A stretch of 64,000 nucleotides of DNA from Endomychus coccineus (lineage: Eukaryota; Arthropoda; Insecta; Coleoptera; Endomychidae), in contig OY294068.1 in the NCBI GenBank assembly GCA_958510875.1, forward strand, positions 149,704,388 through 149,768,387, in the 5' to 3' direction. Position 1 is the stretch's first letter, and each line of letters opens with the position of its first letter. The notes below the pieces were generated by a model. It was not told where the DNA came from and did not search any database. It saw only the letters and a list, made by a program, of their open reading frames with translations. This document shows positions 1 to 13,700 of this stretch, piece after piece. Position numbers and translations under genes: made by a program.

Positions 1-1580
1 GGTAATTATTGAATTAACATGAATAATTATACCAATCACGTAAGCGGCAGTAGACTTTGTTATTGTGCCGACCCCGAGCAATTACCGCAGATGTCGGCAA
101 ACAACGCTGCTGTAACATAGACTATGCTGTGTCTATTGATATCAGCCTAAAAGATACAGGAGTGAAACACGTTTGTCATCTCGTAAGTTACTGACTTCAT
201 CGCCCCTCTCGAAAGTTGACCAGTTTTCCCATCCACGACTGAGTACGGAACTCACTCGCGGAATTCGCGTCTTTTCCCCGAATTTTCGCGATACATTGAA
301 AGCCCCGGTGTGTCGTTATAGTCCACCGTCAGGTTCTACACGCTGTGACTACCCGGAAGTAGACTGTGAAGGGGGATGTATGTTCGAGCGTCGTAATATC
401 CACTGTACATGCTGTGTCTACTCGGAAGTAGAGTGGTATTGCTGACGAGGCTATTATAATTCAAACACGCTGCGACTACCCGGAAGTAACAGTTATAATT
501 GCCAAATTTATGTGTAGATAAGTATATAAGCGCCTGCCACTATCGTACAATTTCCGGTGATGTCGTTGTCGAGAATATGCGCATACTAACCTGGAAGAGT
601 GCAGGATAAATAAATATCAGTATACCTGCTTTCACTTGCTCTGCTTCAGTATCCCATTCACGATAAGTAATTTTACAATAATAATTAGTGCATAAATAGC
701 AGCTTTTAATAATTGCCGCATGAATGTTTGTTTTCAAGGCTATAATAAGGAAATGGCCTGTTTGGACCGTTTTCTTTGCAATTATTATTTCTGAGTTTCC
801 TTGTGCTTCCCCTGCGACCGACGGGATAAATTATTATTACATAGACAGAATAAAATATTTATCAATGTTAAAGCTTCCTACATAAATACACTTATTATTG
901 GAAAGTACCGTTTTGTTTAACGAAAAGTATAACTTTCCACAACATTACTCAAGTAGCCAAGAAGTAACTAAGTATTAATTGCAATTAAAACCTGCAATTC
1001 GAATACTATTTAGTCTGCCCTATTGACCCCTGGTTATTTAATCCACTGAGACTACCCTGGGACAAGGCTATCCATAGATAGTACTGTGGTACGCTTTGTG
1101 GCGCTGTCTCGACTGGGTTTAGAAGGAGGAACCATGAATTTGACACCCGACTTTTATTAGAAAACGGCGACGGGTTTTCCAATTAATCTATCTCTAACTA
1201 AAGTTTCTGAAGAAGATTGCCAAGACGAAATCATCGTACAAAGTTCAAGAAATAATTCAAAATCATTATAAGAGCAGAGATGACCTACTTCCCAAGAATT
1301 AACGACAAAGTCATTAAGTTTGCTCATTTTTAATATAGAGATATTACTTATCTACGACATCTTTTTAAATTCGCAATTAAACAAGAGATTTAATAGTATA
1401 ACATCCACAATGTTGGCTGTTACAAACAAATATACCTTCCTTTCTTTCGAACTAAAAGTAATTAGTAAAAACATGAATACATGAATTTTCTCTAATGGCA
1501 ATTTCCAAATGATCACAATATGATGGCGTTGGAAGGTTTAGCATTCAGGTCAATTCATAATTAACAGCATTATCACTTAC
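1..1580. other. No gene recognised (TBC1D19 intron)
   Basis: No TBC1D19 exon found. Three imperfect 25-bp copies of CACGCTGTGACTACCCGGAA occur near 339, 409 and 468. The open frame at 173-445 reads through these repeats and looks accidental. Confidence 0.5.
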
Positions 1581-1718
1581 CTGATACAAAACATCTTCGA
1601 AAACAAAGTACTGATCATCGTTTGAAGCAGTCAGATTTATGTCTTTGAAAATTAGCTTATCAATCATCAAATCGTATTGCAGAACGTGGTCTTTCAAGTA
1701 TTGAAAATAATCTCTTTG
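1581..1718 (-). CDS. TBC1D19: TBC1D19-like exon 6
   Basis: 46 codons, phase 0, acceptor TTGTAG|CAAAGA and donor TATCAG|GTAAGT. It encodes QRDYFQYLKDHVLQYDLM followed by IDKLIFKDINLTASNDDQYF, which aligns with the TBC1D19 TBC domain (human ...IYKDVKLTASNDDYYFVFED). The donor shows that at least one more exon follows; I could not find it between 1 and 1580. Confidence 0.9.
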
Positions 1719-4700
1719 CTACAAAATGAAAAGGATAAAGTTAAAATGTGTCTATGAGAGAATTCCAGAAATATATACAACATACAGGTTGCTTTACGTC
1801 TGAACCCAGAATGAGTGCCCACATTTTCGCACGTAAGCATCTGGGGCAACCCTTCTTTAGAAATTCTTGCGCCATCGGCGCATAGTTTTTCTCCAGAACT
1901 TTCTCGCCGATGATTATTCTCTCCATTTCGAATTTGGCGTAATTACTGCATGAGTTGAGAGGATAATTTATACCAAGTATTTGCTCACCTTTAGCCAGTT
2001 CAGTATAAACATATCTCTGAAAAAGAGGTAGGTATGCTCAGAATCTCAAACGACATTTCCGGTTAAAAACAAATGATTCTCCTAAATACTAGATGAGCTA
2101 TTGTTTTTTCTGATTCAGATTCTTAGAGAAGAAAGTATTGTTTTGTTATTTATCGAGTTACAGCGTCGTTAACAATCACATTACTAAATTTTCAGAGTTT
2201 CATCTTCAGAATCTGAATAAGTTGTTAGAAAATAACAATTACCCATCTACTATTCAGAATAGTCGTTTGGCTTCAACCATAAGTGTGACTTAGTTGTAGT
2301 CTGAAATGCTCAAGACAGTCGAGACTTTAAAAGTTGTGAATTTCTGATTGTGTTTTGAATTGTGTATGGTTGATTTGTTCTCAGGAAGTGTCAGGAGATA
2401 TCTTTTGATTCGGCAAATTTCAAATTGAAAACTTTGTTGGTGTATCATTTATCAATAACATATGGGCTCATATGTATAAATCTTCAAACGGAACTATAAC
2501 ATTCCGATGTCAAACGAATTTTCAGGTAGATTAGAACCCGTTTGAAATTAGCCAATCGGTTGAGAAATTAGTAGTTTACACATTTGTAACATTTCATTAC
2601 ATACTGTGTATATACATGTTCTTCTGTCTTGTGAACTACTTCGGTCTTTCACAATAGAGGTAGGATGAATAATTTGCAAAAGATGATGTTCCTCTAAAAC
2701 AAGGGTCTCGAAACTACGGCCCGGCAGTGTCATCAATCCGGCCCGCGACAGCTAATGACTTACTGTTGTTATTGTTGTTGTGATAAGTTGGATAAAAAGA
2801 CACAGAATGATACTAACTCGGTTTTATTTACTTGCTAGGTAAAGCTTAATGACAAGTATAATACTCAGACAATTTTACTTAAGCATAATATCTAACAACA
2901 GTAAGTGAAATGAATCCCACTAACATTATAAACATTATAACATATAAACATATAAGATATAAACATTGTAACATATAAAATACTAATGAGATTTATGTAA
3001 TTGTTATTTTCCACTGACAATAGCTTGTAGTTGTGAACTAATTTTACTTGTACCAATTATTAAAAGAGATTTAAGATGCTCATCAGTTAACTTAGATCTG
3101 TAAACATTCTTTGTGTACTTCATTTTGGAGAATGTTTTCTCACACGAGTAAGTAGTAGGTATCAAAAACAGAAAACAGCCCACGAGCAAATTTATGCAAA
3201 TTATCAAATTGTACCAGTGACTCTTATAAAACTCCAACAAAGATGAGTTTTAATATTTGTTCTCAATTATATCTTAGCACTGGAGTTTTAATATTTGTTC
3301 TCAATTATATCTTAGCACTGTGAATCAATAATTTCCATTTGAAGTTCTGGGGCTATGGTTTCATGTAAGTATCAAAAGAATTTAAAAAAATTTTCATTAC
3401 ATTCGCAATGAGAGCTTCAAAACACTCAAAGCTTCAATTGCAAAATCGACGGGAACCTTAGTCTCAATAGTGTGGCTGAATATTTCACTTGTTTTAAAAT
3501 TTGTGAAATATGTTTTATGTAATTGTGATTGAAATAGTATTATTTTCTGGCGGAACCATTTGATATTAGTGTATAAATCAGGGAGAAGCTGGTTTTCTCC
3601 TTGCGAATTCAAATTCAGTTTGTTCATATGTTTTGTCAAATCGACATAGAATGCTAACTTTCACAGCAATTCGCTATTTTTAATTCGAAGACGATGCGTT
3701 TCATTCACAAAAATTTCGTTGACTGCTCAAAGTTCAAAAAAGCGCCAAAGGACTTTTCGGCAGCTAAGTCAGCGTAAGGCAGTATGATATGGTAAGTCAT
3801 TTTCTCCAATCTCTTCAATAAACTCGCGGAATTGTCGGTGAGTCAGTCCAGTGGATTTGATGAAAAAAACAATTGATATGACTGGTTTTAGAACTTCAGA
3901 CATATCCAAACATTTTCCGCACAAGTTGATGAATGATACAATGTAAGACTAATGGTTTTGAACCACCATCATTTTCTACAGCCTTTGACACAAGAGCAAC
4001 CACTCTTTTATTTTCACCACACAAATTTTTGTCTCCATTAGTAGCATAGATTTCAAGTTTTTCCATCGAAGGTTCTTTTTATTAATGGCATTTTCAACTC
4101 CCTTAAAAATATCTTCCCCAGTAGTTGTGCCGTGAATACTATCAATATCAAGAAGTTCTTCATACACTTCATACCTTTTATCTATTCTTCCATTAAAGAT
4201 CAACACCTGAGCAGTATCTGACACAACTGTTGACTCATCCAAGCCCAGAGAAAATCACTCAAGATGTCCATTTTTTTCAGACAGTAGAGATGATATATTT
4301 CCTGCGATGTCTTCTACCCTCCGAGCCACGGTGTTTGCTGACAAACTGACAGTTTTAAATGAATTTACCTTTTCGAGACACATTTCTTAGGCTACTGCAA
4401 TTACACATTATTTGATCATTACTCCATCGGTGAATGGTTTTCCACGTTTCGCAATATCGAGAGTCACATGAAAGCTGGCACGAGTTGCAGCCTCTTGTTG
4501 AGTATTGAGTTTCGTAAACGAAGGTTGCTGCAATTTCAATCCGCTTCAAATTTTTCTGTCCGCAAACTTCTTTTATATTTTCAGTAATTTTGAAAATGCT
4601 TTGGTTCTTAATGACGTTTAATATGGCTATGGTTTCATTGCAAATCAAACATAGTGCCTTCTTACTGGACTCAATTACGAAATATTGAAGGTTCCATTGA

Positions 4701-7700
4701 TCTTTGAATGTTCTGCATTCACTGTCTACTTTTCGCTTCTATTCCATACTAGTAAATCACACACAAAAACAACAAGTCAAATCAAAATACTGTTACGAAT
4801 ACGTTTTAAGGAGTCACGCAGTACTTTATTTCACAACAGACAGTTTCGCTTCCTTTGACTTCCCATGGCGGACTCACTCGCGGTCACGACGCTAGCCTTT
4901 TTGTACTCCAATTATTGCCATCCAGGACTGAGTTGGATACACCGAACTGTCTCGAAACAAGGAGATTATTCGCGAATGTTTAATTGTTACTGCGCTTACG
5001 AACATACTACTAGCGCTATCTGTTAGCGATACTACCACTACCTATTTCCGCGTGTGACCACCAGGTGTCGTCAAGTGTCGCGATCGTAATAATAAAGTAC
5101 AGTTGGTACACAATAGTAATTGAATTAGCGAATTTAGCAAACGTATGCTCGCTTAGGGTGCAATTAGAACTAGAAATTATAGATAATAGCAGGAAAATTA
5201 AGACGGTTTTGGCCCTTGGAATTTACTGGAGTAAACAGTATGGCTTTAAGGCTGGAAAATTTGGAGACCCCTGCTCTAAAATATAATGAAGCTTTCTTCA
5301 TTATACAAAACAACGAAATCAACATATATTAACGTTGAAAGTTCCAAATAGATTTGAGTCAACTAAAGGATTCTACTCTAATTTTTACTTTAGACTCATT
5401 ACTAACAATTTCAGAAAATTGATACTTAGCGACACATACATTGTGAAGTATCTACTGCACATTTTGCTTGTATTGAATTATTGTTAAACAATATATTAGT
5501 GTTCAAGAAAATGTGGAATACTTTTGTAATAATTATAATTAATAACATGAAACGAAAGTCTTCTCAACAAATCAAAGATGATGTACATATTTTTTAGAAA
5601 CACATGCATGCCTTCAAAATTATCATTTAATTGGAACTATCAAATGGGTCTTACCAAGTCTGCTAAATTTTTCACCTTGAGAGGCATTTGTGCAAATTCC
5701 CAATAGGCTGGAAGACTAGAAATAAGATAATTTCATTTATAATTACAGAAAACATGATTAATGAGAGGAAGCAGAGGTTTAGTTCTGAATTACACAATTC
5801 CAATCAAATAATATACACTGCGGGCCAAATGTAACGGTTAAATTAATTTTCTACGTTCTAAGCCATTTTTGGGAAAAATCCTGGAATAGGCATATTTTGG
5901 ATTCGAACTGCACATATTTTCTGATGTTCTTTTCGATTTTTTTTTTATACTTTGACTTCTCGAGAGGGTAACCTATAAAGTTCGAACTACATCGTGTAAG
6001 CCAGCAGCAGTGGAATGTAGGGAAGGAGATAGGCATTCGTATTTTTTTTGAAGGTTTGGAGGTTATAGGCATAGGAAAAGACCTCACTAGGTGAAGAGCT
6101 CACAACTTCGCTGTTCGATGCAAAAATTAAGTCTGGTAGGAAGAAGTTCGGCAGGTCTCGAGTTTGACAGTGAAGTGGTGACTAGTTTGAACTCGTCTAT
6201 CCCGCCTATCGTGGTGGAACAACAGACGAGATTTCTGATGAACACCGACCATAGAAATATCTATAGAAAAGGGAGATTTCTCCCACCTTTCTGAAGATGT
6301 TCTAGAAAGGTCAATGAATTCGTTTGTGTGACATCATCAATCAAACGAATAGATCTCTTCTGGATATAATCCAAGAGCTTCAGCGTATGTTTGGGGGCCG
6401 AACTTCAAACATGTCAACAGTATTTCAGGACAGGTTGAATCTGTACTTTGTAGATTATAAGGAGCTGCTGGGATGTAAAGTTGCTCTTCGCAAGGAACAG
6501 AAGTTTTGTGAAGCGGCTTCTGCAATGGACCTCACATGATCGTCCCATGAAAGGGTGCTGTTGGTGGTGATTCCGAGCATTGTTATGGAAGACTTCATAG
6601 GAATAGTTATACCTGACCTCATCATATTAGGAATTGTGGGATCTGAATTTCTGGAGAAGACGCAAGCTTGAGTTTTGGTTGCATTAAACTCTTCTAGATT
6701 ATCAGATCTCCATTTCAAAATATTTGCCAGATCTCCATCAATTGGCTCAGCCTGTCTCTGTCTCGCTACTCAAGCTCCAATGGAAGGCATAGAGGCTCTA
6801 GATGAGAAAGCGGTTTGAAGAGTACCATTATCTGTAAATCTGACGGGACAGGTGGTCATTTCCAGCAAATCGTTGTTTTGGAGCAGAAACAAAGTTGGTA
6901 CAAAGACGGATCAATGTAGAACACCAGCGTTGATAACCATTCTATCGGAGGATACTCCATCAACCACCTAAAAGAGTGATCTATCTGAGAGAAAACTCTA
7001 TAGTAAGCGACAAAGTTGAGACGGCAAACCATATGACGGAAGTTTCCCAAGAAGGCTTTGATGCAAGACTCCGTCAAATGCTTTGGAGATATCCAATGAT
7101 ACAGCTAGAGATTCCCCATGTTTTTCAATAGATGTCTTCCATACATGTGTTACGTAGGCAAGCAGGTTTCCTGTTGATCTCTGCTGACGAAATCCTTATT
7201 GCCGGTCATTCACAATTTTGTAGCTATCCATTTGTTAACCTCGATGTTGATTGCTTTTCCCATCACTTTAGAGATCACAGATAATAGTGCAATTGGTCTA
7301 TAATTATTAGGGAGGGTCTTCACTTTTTTTCGAATTGGTTGGACTCTAGTTGACTTCCAGCTGGAAGGAAACACACCAACTTTGTATGAAAGGGTAAACA
7401 AACCTGCAGAAAACTGGTATTAATTCAGGCGCATATTCCTTGAGAACGACACGTGAAATTTCGTCTCTCCCCATAACTATTTTGGTATTGAGATCAAGCA
7501 GAATACGCCTAATTGTGCGCTGACGAAAGACAATTTCAAGGATTTAGCTATCGATGGCAGCAATATTAGGAGGGTCCTTCTCTTGTAGATTCAAAGTGGA
7601 AATTACATTCCAGCAAAAAGGTTGGCTTTTTAGTATAGCCAGTGTGCCATCATCTTTGGTTAGGGGAGGGAATGAGGTGAAAGGGGAATTGTTTCATTGC

Positions 7701-10700
7701 CCATATTTCTGGCTTCAATCTATTTTGTTCTGGTCCCCAGAATGATATGTTGGTATGGGGTATGTAGGGGGACAGGCAGCTCAGTGGTAGAAGCATCAAT
7801 CTTCTAATCACTGTGGCTGCCGGTCGCGGGTTCGAATCCAGCGACTGCGGAATTTTTCCGATAGCCCTAGAAAGTGGTGAGGGAAGATACAATGGGCCGT
7901 CAAGTCTAAGTGTCATCAAGACTGCCCTGGTTGCAGGATCAAGCCTACCACGCGAGGTGGAGTGTTTAGTGGGTATATCTGAGGTTATTATTCGGACTCT
8001 ACCTTATGGGACGTTACAGTACCATAAGGTGCCCAGAAAGGGTTTCAACAACCTCCCAATAAAGAAAAAAAAATGGGTATGTAAGTTTCCACTCCTAGTC
8101 TGATAATATCCGAAATTTCTGTGGCGCATTGTGACCGGTAATAGAAGGTGTAATTGCTAATATTTTTACTAAGAAATACCGGTTTTGATGATCGTGGCCG
8201 CTTATTATAATGGGTATTCCCATATAGCTAGAGTTTTACTGTATATCATTATTATCAGCTGTTGACCGCAAACAGATGTCACATCCAGGCTCTTGGAGTT
8301 GGTAATTGGTGCAATAAGAAAGGGTAGAATTATACCATTGCAGGCTTATGGGTTTATTGGTAACACTTATACTATTACGAATTAATTTCGCCAATTGCTT
8401 TGCCGAAAGTCCAAAACGAACGGGAGCCATTCGGGCAAATTTTATATTATTAAAGTAAATGTTTGAAATTGAACACCCTTGAATTTCTACATAAGGGAAA
8501 TGAATGAAGAAGCAAAATAAATTTAAACCTAGAATTTTAAGATTTCGTTTCCATTCAAGGTAACCTGCGTAACCCCTTAACGATAGGCGCTCTGGAATCT
8601 ATAATAGCGCGCTAGACGTACAGTGATCTGGATAAACAAAATGGGTTTTGGACCTTGGCCATCGAATGCCATCGTGCACCGATTCTCTAACGTCGAGGAA
8701 AGAGTGAAGGCATTCGTTACTTCTGTCTTGGAACATAGCCTACATCTTTTTTCGCAGACTGAATTAACAAGCTGTCCATGGTCATCTGTTGGGAAAAATG
8801 TGTTCTTACATAAAACAGGAGGTTATATAGATACATGAGGTATATCTAGTTCCTGTTTTTGTATTGAAATGTGTTCTCAACCAAAAAAACCTGGTTGCAT
8901 TTAGTGATCAATCTTCGTATATTATTCTCAGTATACTTCTAATAACTGTTTTCAATGTTCGAATATTTGTAAAAAGTATTCATTTGAATAAAGGATTAAA
9001 ATGGTGTGATGAACAAAACATGCTAAGAATATATTCAGGTTTTAAATAAAAGATAATCATTTGAATACAAACGTACCCTTGGAAATTATTCTGAATAGGT
9101 CCTTTGAGACTCAACAGTACCTCTAGGAAATCTTTTGGGGCGTAAACTGGTCTATACTTGGTAACGCTAACCTGGAAAAATATAATGTTATTACAGCAAA
9201 AATGTATCCTTAACTGCATAACAACAAATTCAATTGATATTTTGTATTATATGTATTATAAATAAGAAATAATTACCCCTAAACTAAAACTACTGTTAAA
9301 GTACTGAGGACCTTTCGGGTACCAGGACGCCATCATCAGAGAAAACTAAATTAACATCATAATTTAGTTTACTCTGATGATGGCTACTTGGTAGCCAAAA
9401 AGTCTTCTGTATTTTTAGTAGATAAGGGCAAATATTTCTTATTTATAGTGTTATAGTATATCACAGTGTGAACTCTTTTATAGTGATATTTCATAAATTG
9501 CCTTCAGTGCACTGTTGATCATGGCATGAGTCTTAGAAAATATTCAACTGCGAAATTCTGATGAGGCAAAATGTTTTGGAATTTGTTAAGAGAATTGGGA
9601 TAGAATTTAAAAAGTCAATAATTTAGCTAAATATCAAAAAAAGGGGTCATTACTAAAATTTTATAAGCCACACGAGAATCCAATATTTTTATTGCATCGT
9701 GTAAAGGATGGCTTACGCATCGTGAGTCAGGAGAAAAGGGAGGGTTGGCATTATCACTATTAATTTTTTCTCGGACTGTGGTAAGATGTCGTGATGTGTC
9801 TCGGTACAATTTTTACTAAAAGAAGGAAAACTTTGTAAAATTAGTGGAAAATTGCGTCGTTTTTCCTTCATATTTCTATCTTCGTTCTCGTCCAACGTGT
9901 CTAATTATATGTTTTCATGGTCGCTGAGTATTATTTTATGATCATAAAATCAAAACCGACGATCGTTTTTCGAAAAACTCAGGAAAATGAAAATTAACTA
10001 TTTCTACAAGACAAACAAAATTATTTTGTTCTTGGAAAAATTGTAGTCAGTGTTATTGGAATAATAGTTGGCTATGGTTTAGTTGAGACGGATTTTTTTC
10101 TCTCTTTCTAACTATGTATCATATGTCGAATAAGTCTTTAATAGCGAAAATCATATTTTACTTCAGAAGTTGGAGAATAAAACTCAAATTTTACACAAAA
10201 CTTTTAACATTTAATTTAAAAATGCTGACAAATTGTTTCACCACACTGTGGCATTATCAAAGCGAGGAGTTATCAACTAAAGCTAAATCTAAAAGTATGT
10301 CCTTAAATATCAGGGATCAGAATGTGGTGCAAATTGAGGGATGGGGGTGGATAATGGTGGGAGTGTGTTTACAAAATTGTTAACAAGCGGTGAATTATAT
10401 GTGTCGATTTGATCATTTAATATTACATTATTATTGTTTTTTGCGTGTTTCAAAATTTCTATGGATTCTAATATATTAAGTTTATGTCCTTTTTCCTGAA
10501 TATGTAGAATATCAGGATTAAGGGTGAAATTGTGGTTATGTTCTAACAGGTGATTTGCGTAATTAGAGTCTTCTTTTTTGAGCCTGTAACTTCTCAAATA
10601 TTCATTGAACCTTACGCTGAAACTGCGTCCAGTTTGTCCTATGTACAAAGCACTACAGTCATCACATCTCAGTCTGTAAACTCCAGATTTCTTTAAGTTA

Positions 10701-13700
10701 TCTTTTTTAGATTTCGAGTTATTAATATACGAGCATAGGTTATTTGTTGTTTTAAAGGCGACGTTTTTATTCTGTTTTTTAAGGAATTGAGATATTTTTA
10801 GTGAATGTTTACCTAAATATGTTAGACATGTGAAATTTGATTTTGTATTATTATTAATTTGCGGATAAATTATGCTTAAGGCTTTTTTATTGAGTTTATT
10901 TTGGAGTATTTTATTAATTATCTTGACATTATAACCGTTATTTTTGGCAATATCTACGATTCTGTTTAATTCTAAATGGAAATTATCTTTACTTAATGGG
11001 ACATTAATTAATCTATGTATCATACAATTATATGCTGCTAGCTTATGTGATTGTGGATGTAAAGAAGTGTTGTGTATTGTGGTATCTGTGTGGGTGGGCT
11101 TGTGATAAATAGCGAAAGAAAAGTAATTATTTGTGTGTGAAATTGTCAGATCTAAAAAGTTTAAGGACTTGTTGTTTTCCATCTCTAATGTGAATTCTAT
11201 ATTTGGGTGTAAGTTGTTGATATAGGTGAGAAAAGAATTTATTTGACGGTTACTGCCTGTATAGCAAGCGATTACGTCGTCAACATAGCGATACCAATAT
11301 ACAAACATGTGCTGAAAATTGGAATTTAAAATCTTAGTTTCCAAGTAATTCATAAATATTTCTGCTAGCAACGGAGATAATGGCGAACCCATGGGGAGTC
11401 CGGTGTTCTGTTTGTAATATTTATCGTTAATTGTGAAATAATTTTGGTCTATGCAAAGTGAGATTAAACTTAATATTTCCTGTGTTATTGCCGGTAAAGT
11501 ATTATTGCGGATTAAAAGATCTTCAATTAGAGTGATGGTCAATTGTGTGGGAATACTTGGAAAAAGGTTCTTGACATCAAAAGATACAAGTTTGATATTT
11601 GTCTTTAGTTCTACATCTTTTATTTTTTCTATTAACTGGAAAGAGTTTTTTATACTGTATTTAGGTTTAAAGTTTGTATATGTTGATATTATGTTGACTA
11701 ACTTTTTCGCTATTTTTTGACAGGGTGCATTGATATATGAACAGACGGGTCTTATGGGAGTATCGTCTTTGTGAATTTTTAATAAACCATAAAGAGAAGG
11801 TGGTTGAGGATTCATGTCCATTAAACGAGGCTTCTCATATTCAGTCAAAATATATTGGATATTGTTGAGAGAATTTTTAATATTTGCCTGGAATTTCATT
11901 GTAGGGTCTGATTTTAGTTCTATAAATTTTGTTGGATCTAAAAATTGATCAATTTTTTCTAAATATGTAGGTTTATCTATTGCAATTATTGTATTACCTT
12001 TGTCGGCTTTAGTGAACACGATATTATTTTTAATTGTCTTTTCATTAAGTATTTTAGCAATTTTAATTTCTGGATTTACGAATTTGCTAGAAGTTAATTT
12101 AGTAGAATTTATCAATATATCGCTTGCATTATATTTAATTTTTGTTTCTGACTGTTTGAGTGCAACTTCTGTTTCAACAGTAAGGTTTTCAAAGTGTTTA
12201 TTATTGGGTTTAAATGGGATATTATATTTAAAGCCTTTGTTAAGTAAATTGATTTCTGACACACTGAAAGTTACTTCTGATAAGTTTACAAATCTACTGT
12301 GATAATTGAATTTTTGCTCATCTGCTAGAGAAGTGTTCGGTTTTTTATTATTATTTGTGAAATTAGCTTCTTTGTTAGTTTTGTTTTGGATTAAACTGTT
12401 TAACTTTTTCTTCTGTTTCAAGAATTTATTATGTAGATTTGTGTAAAATTTGAGTTTTATTCTCCAACTTCTGAAGTATTATGAATTTACACTACGTAAA
12501 CGCCGAAACCATAGATATATCATATTTTACTATATTACTTTTTGGGTTTCTTTATACTTATTCAAAGTAGACGGGTGTCAACTATTATAGAGTCAATCTT
12601 TTGGTCAGTAAAAAGCATATAAATAGCTTTGTTGCCGTCATAATAACAATTAACTCATTTAATCGTAAAAGTGGAGATGTCTTACGAAAATTACGAGAAA
12701 TGTGATCTCAAATTAATAACAAATGTGATATTGCATCTGAAATATATTTCAATCGCTATCAAGAAAGAAGACAACCTAATACAGCTATTTTCAAGAGGTT
12801 GAAGAAAATCTCATTAATTGTGGATCCTTCAACAAGCGAAGACCAAATAACAGATATTTATATCTAATTCTATATTACAACTACAAAATAGAAATACAAA
12901 TTAAAGTAAATGTTCAAACTGATGTCCGTTATGTTCGATAAATAAATTACACCTATTCATAACACTCTGAACAGAATAAATCATTGTAACATATTTCTCA
13001 TATATTTCGTAAGTCAACTTCACTTTTACGATTAATTTCCAATGGTTCTCTGTACAAATTTCACTGAAAGGAGGGAAACTCTGGTAAATTGGTGAAAAAT
13101 TGCGTTATAATCTTGTCTCGGTCCATGTCCAACGTGTCACATTATAAGTTTTTGTGGTCGCTGAGTATTATTTTATGGTTATAAAATCAAAAGCAATTAT
13201 AGTTTTGTGGAAAACTGCAGAAAATGAAAATTTACCATTTCTACACGATAAACTTCAATTATTTTCTTTTTCCGAACTTTTCCGGAGAACTATAGCTGCT
13301 TTTGATTTTATAACCATACAATAATATCCAGCGACCAGGAAAACATATAATTAGACACGTTGGACTAGAATTTCCTTTCTTTTAGTGAAAATTGTACCGA
13401 GACAAACACGGCATCTTATTATTTCAATACCACAGTACGAGAAAACATTTTGTTTGTTGCTAAGATTTGGTATAATTTTCCGGGGTTTCCAGCAAACTGG
13501 CCGAATTTTTATTTTCCGACTTCAGATTCGAGTTCAGCGGACCAAATAACCCCCTTATACCAATTTCAAAAAACTTTAAATTAAAAGAGCCCGAGATATT
13601 CTATTTGTTATAAAAGACATTCGGTTGGTTAATTGAAAATGGTTTTTCATTGTTTATTAATAGTAATAATTACGAGCCCCCTTTTTTCTTATTAACGATG

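Noticed and set aside
173..445. 90-codon open frame near the window start
   Set aside because: It runs through short spaced repeats, resembles no protein and has no splice or promoter context.
7765..7850. A genuine tRNA gene
   Set aside because: A and B boxes are present but the acceptor stem is not closed, and a long body with an A-rich tail follows: a SINE head. The one at 34000 is treated alike.
8623..8838. 71-codon frame (MGFGPWPSNAIVHRF) as an exon
   Set aside because: No homology recognised, no clear splice sites, and it is not part of TBC1D19, which lies on the other strand.
12440..12530. Hammerhead at the 5' end of the intact Penelope element
   Set aside because: GAAAC-type text occurs (CGCCGAAACCATAG) but no CUGAUGA box or stem I partner was found on either strand.
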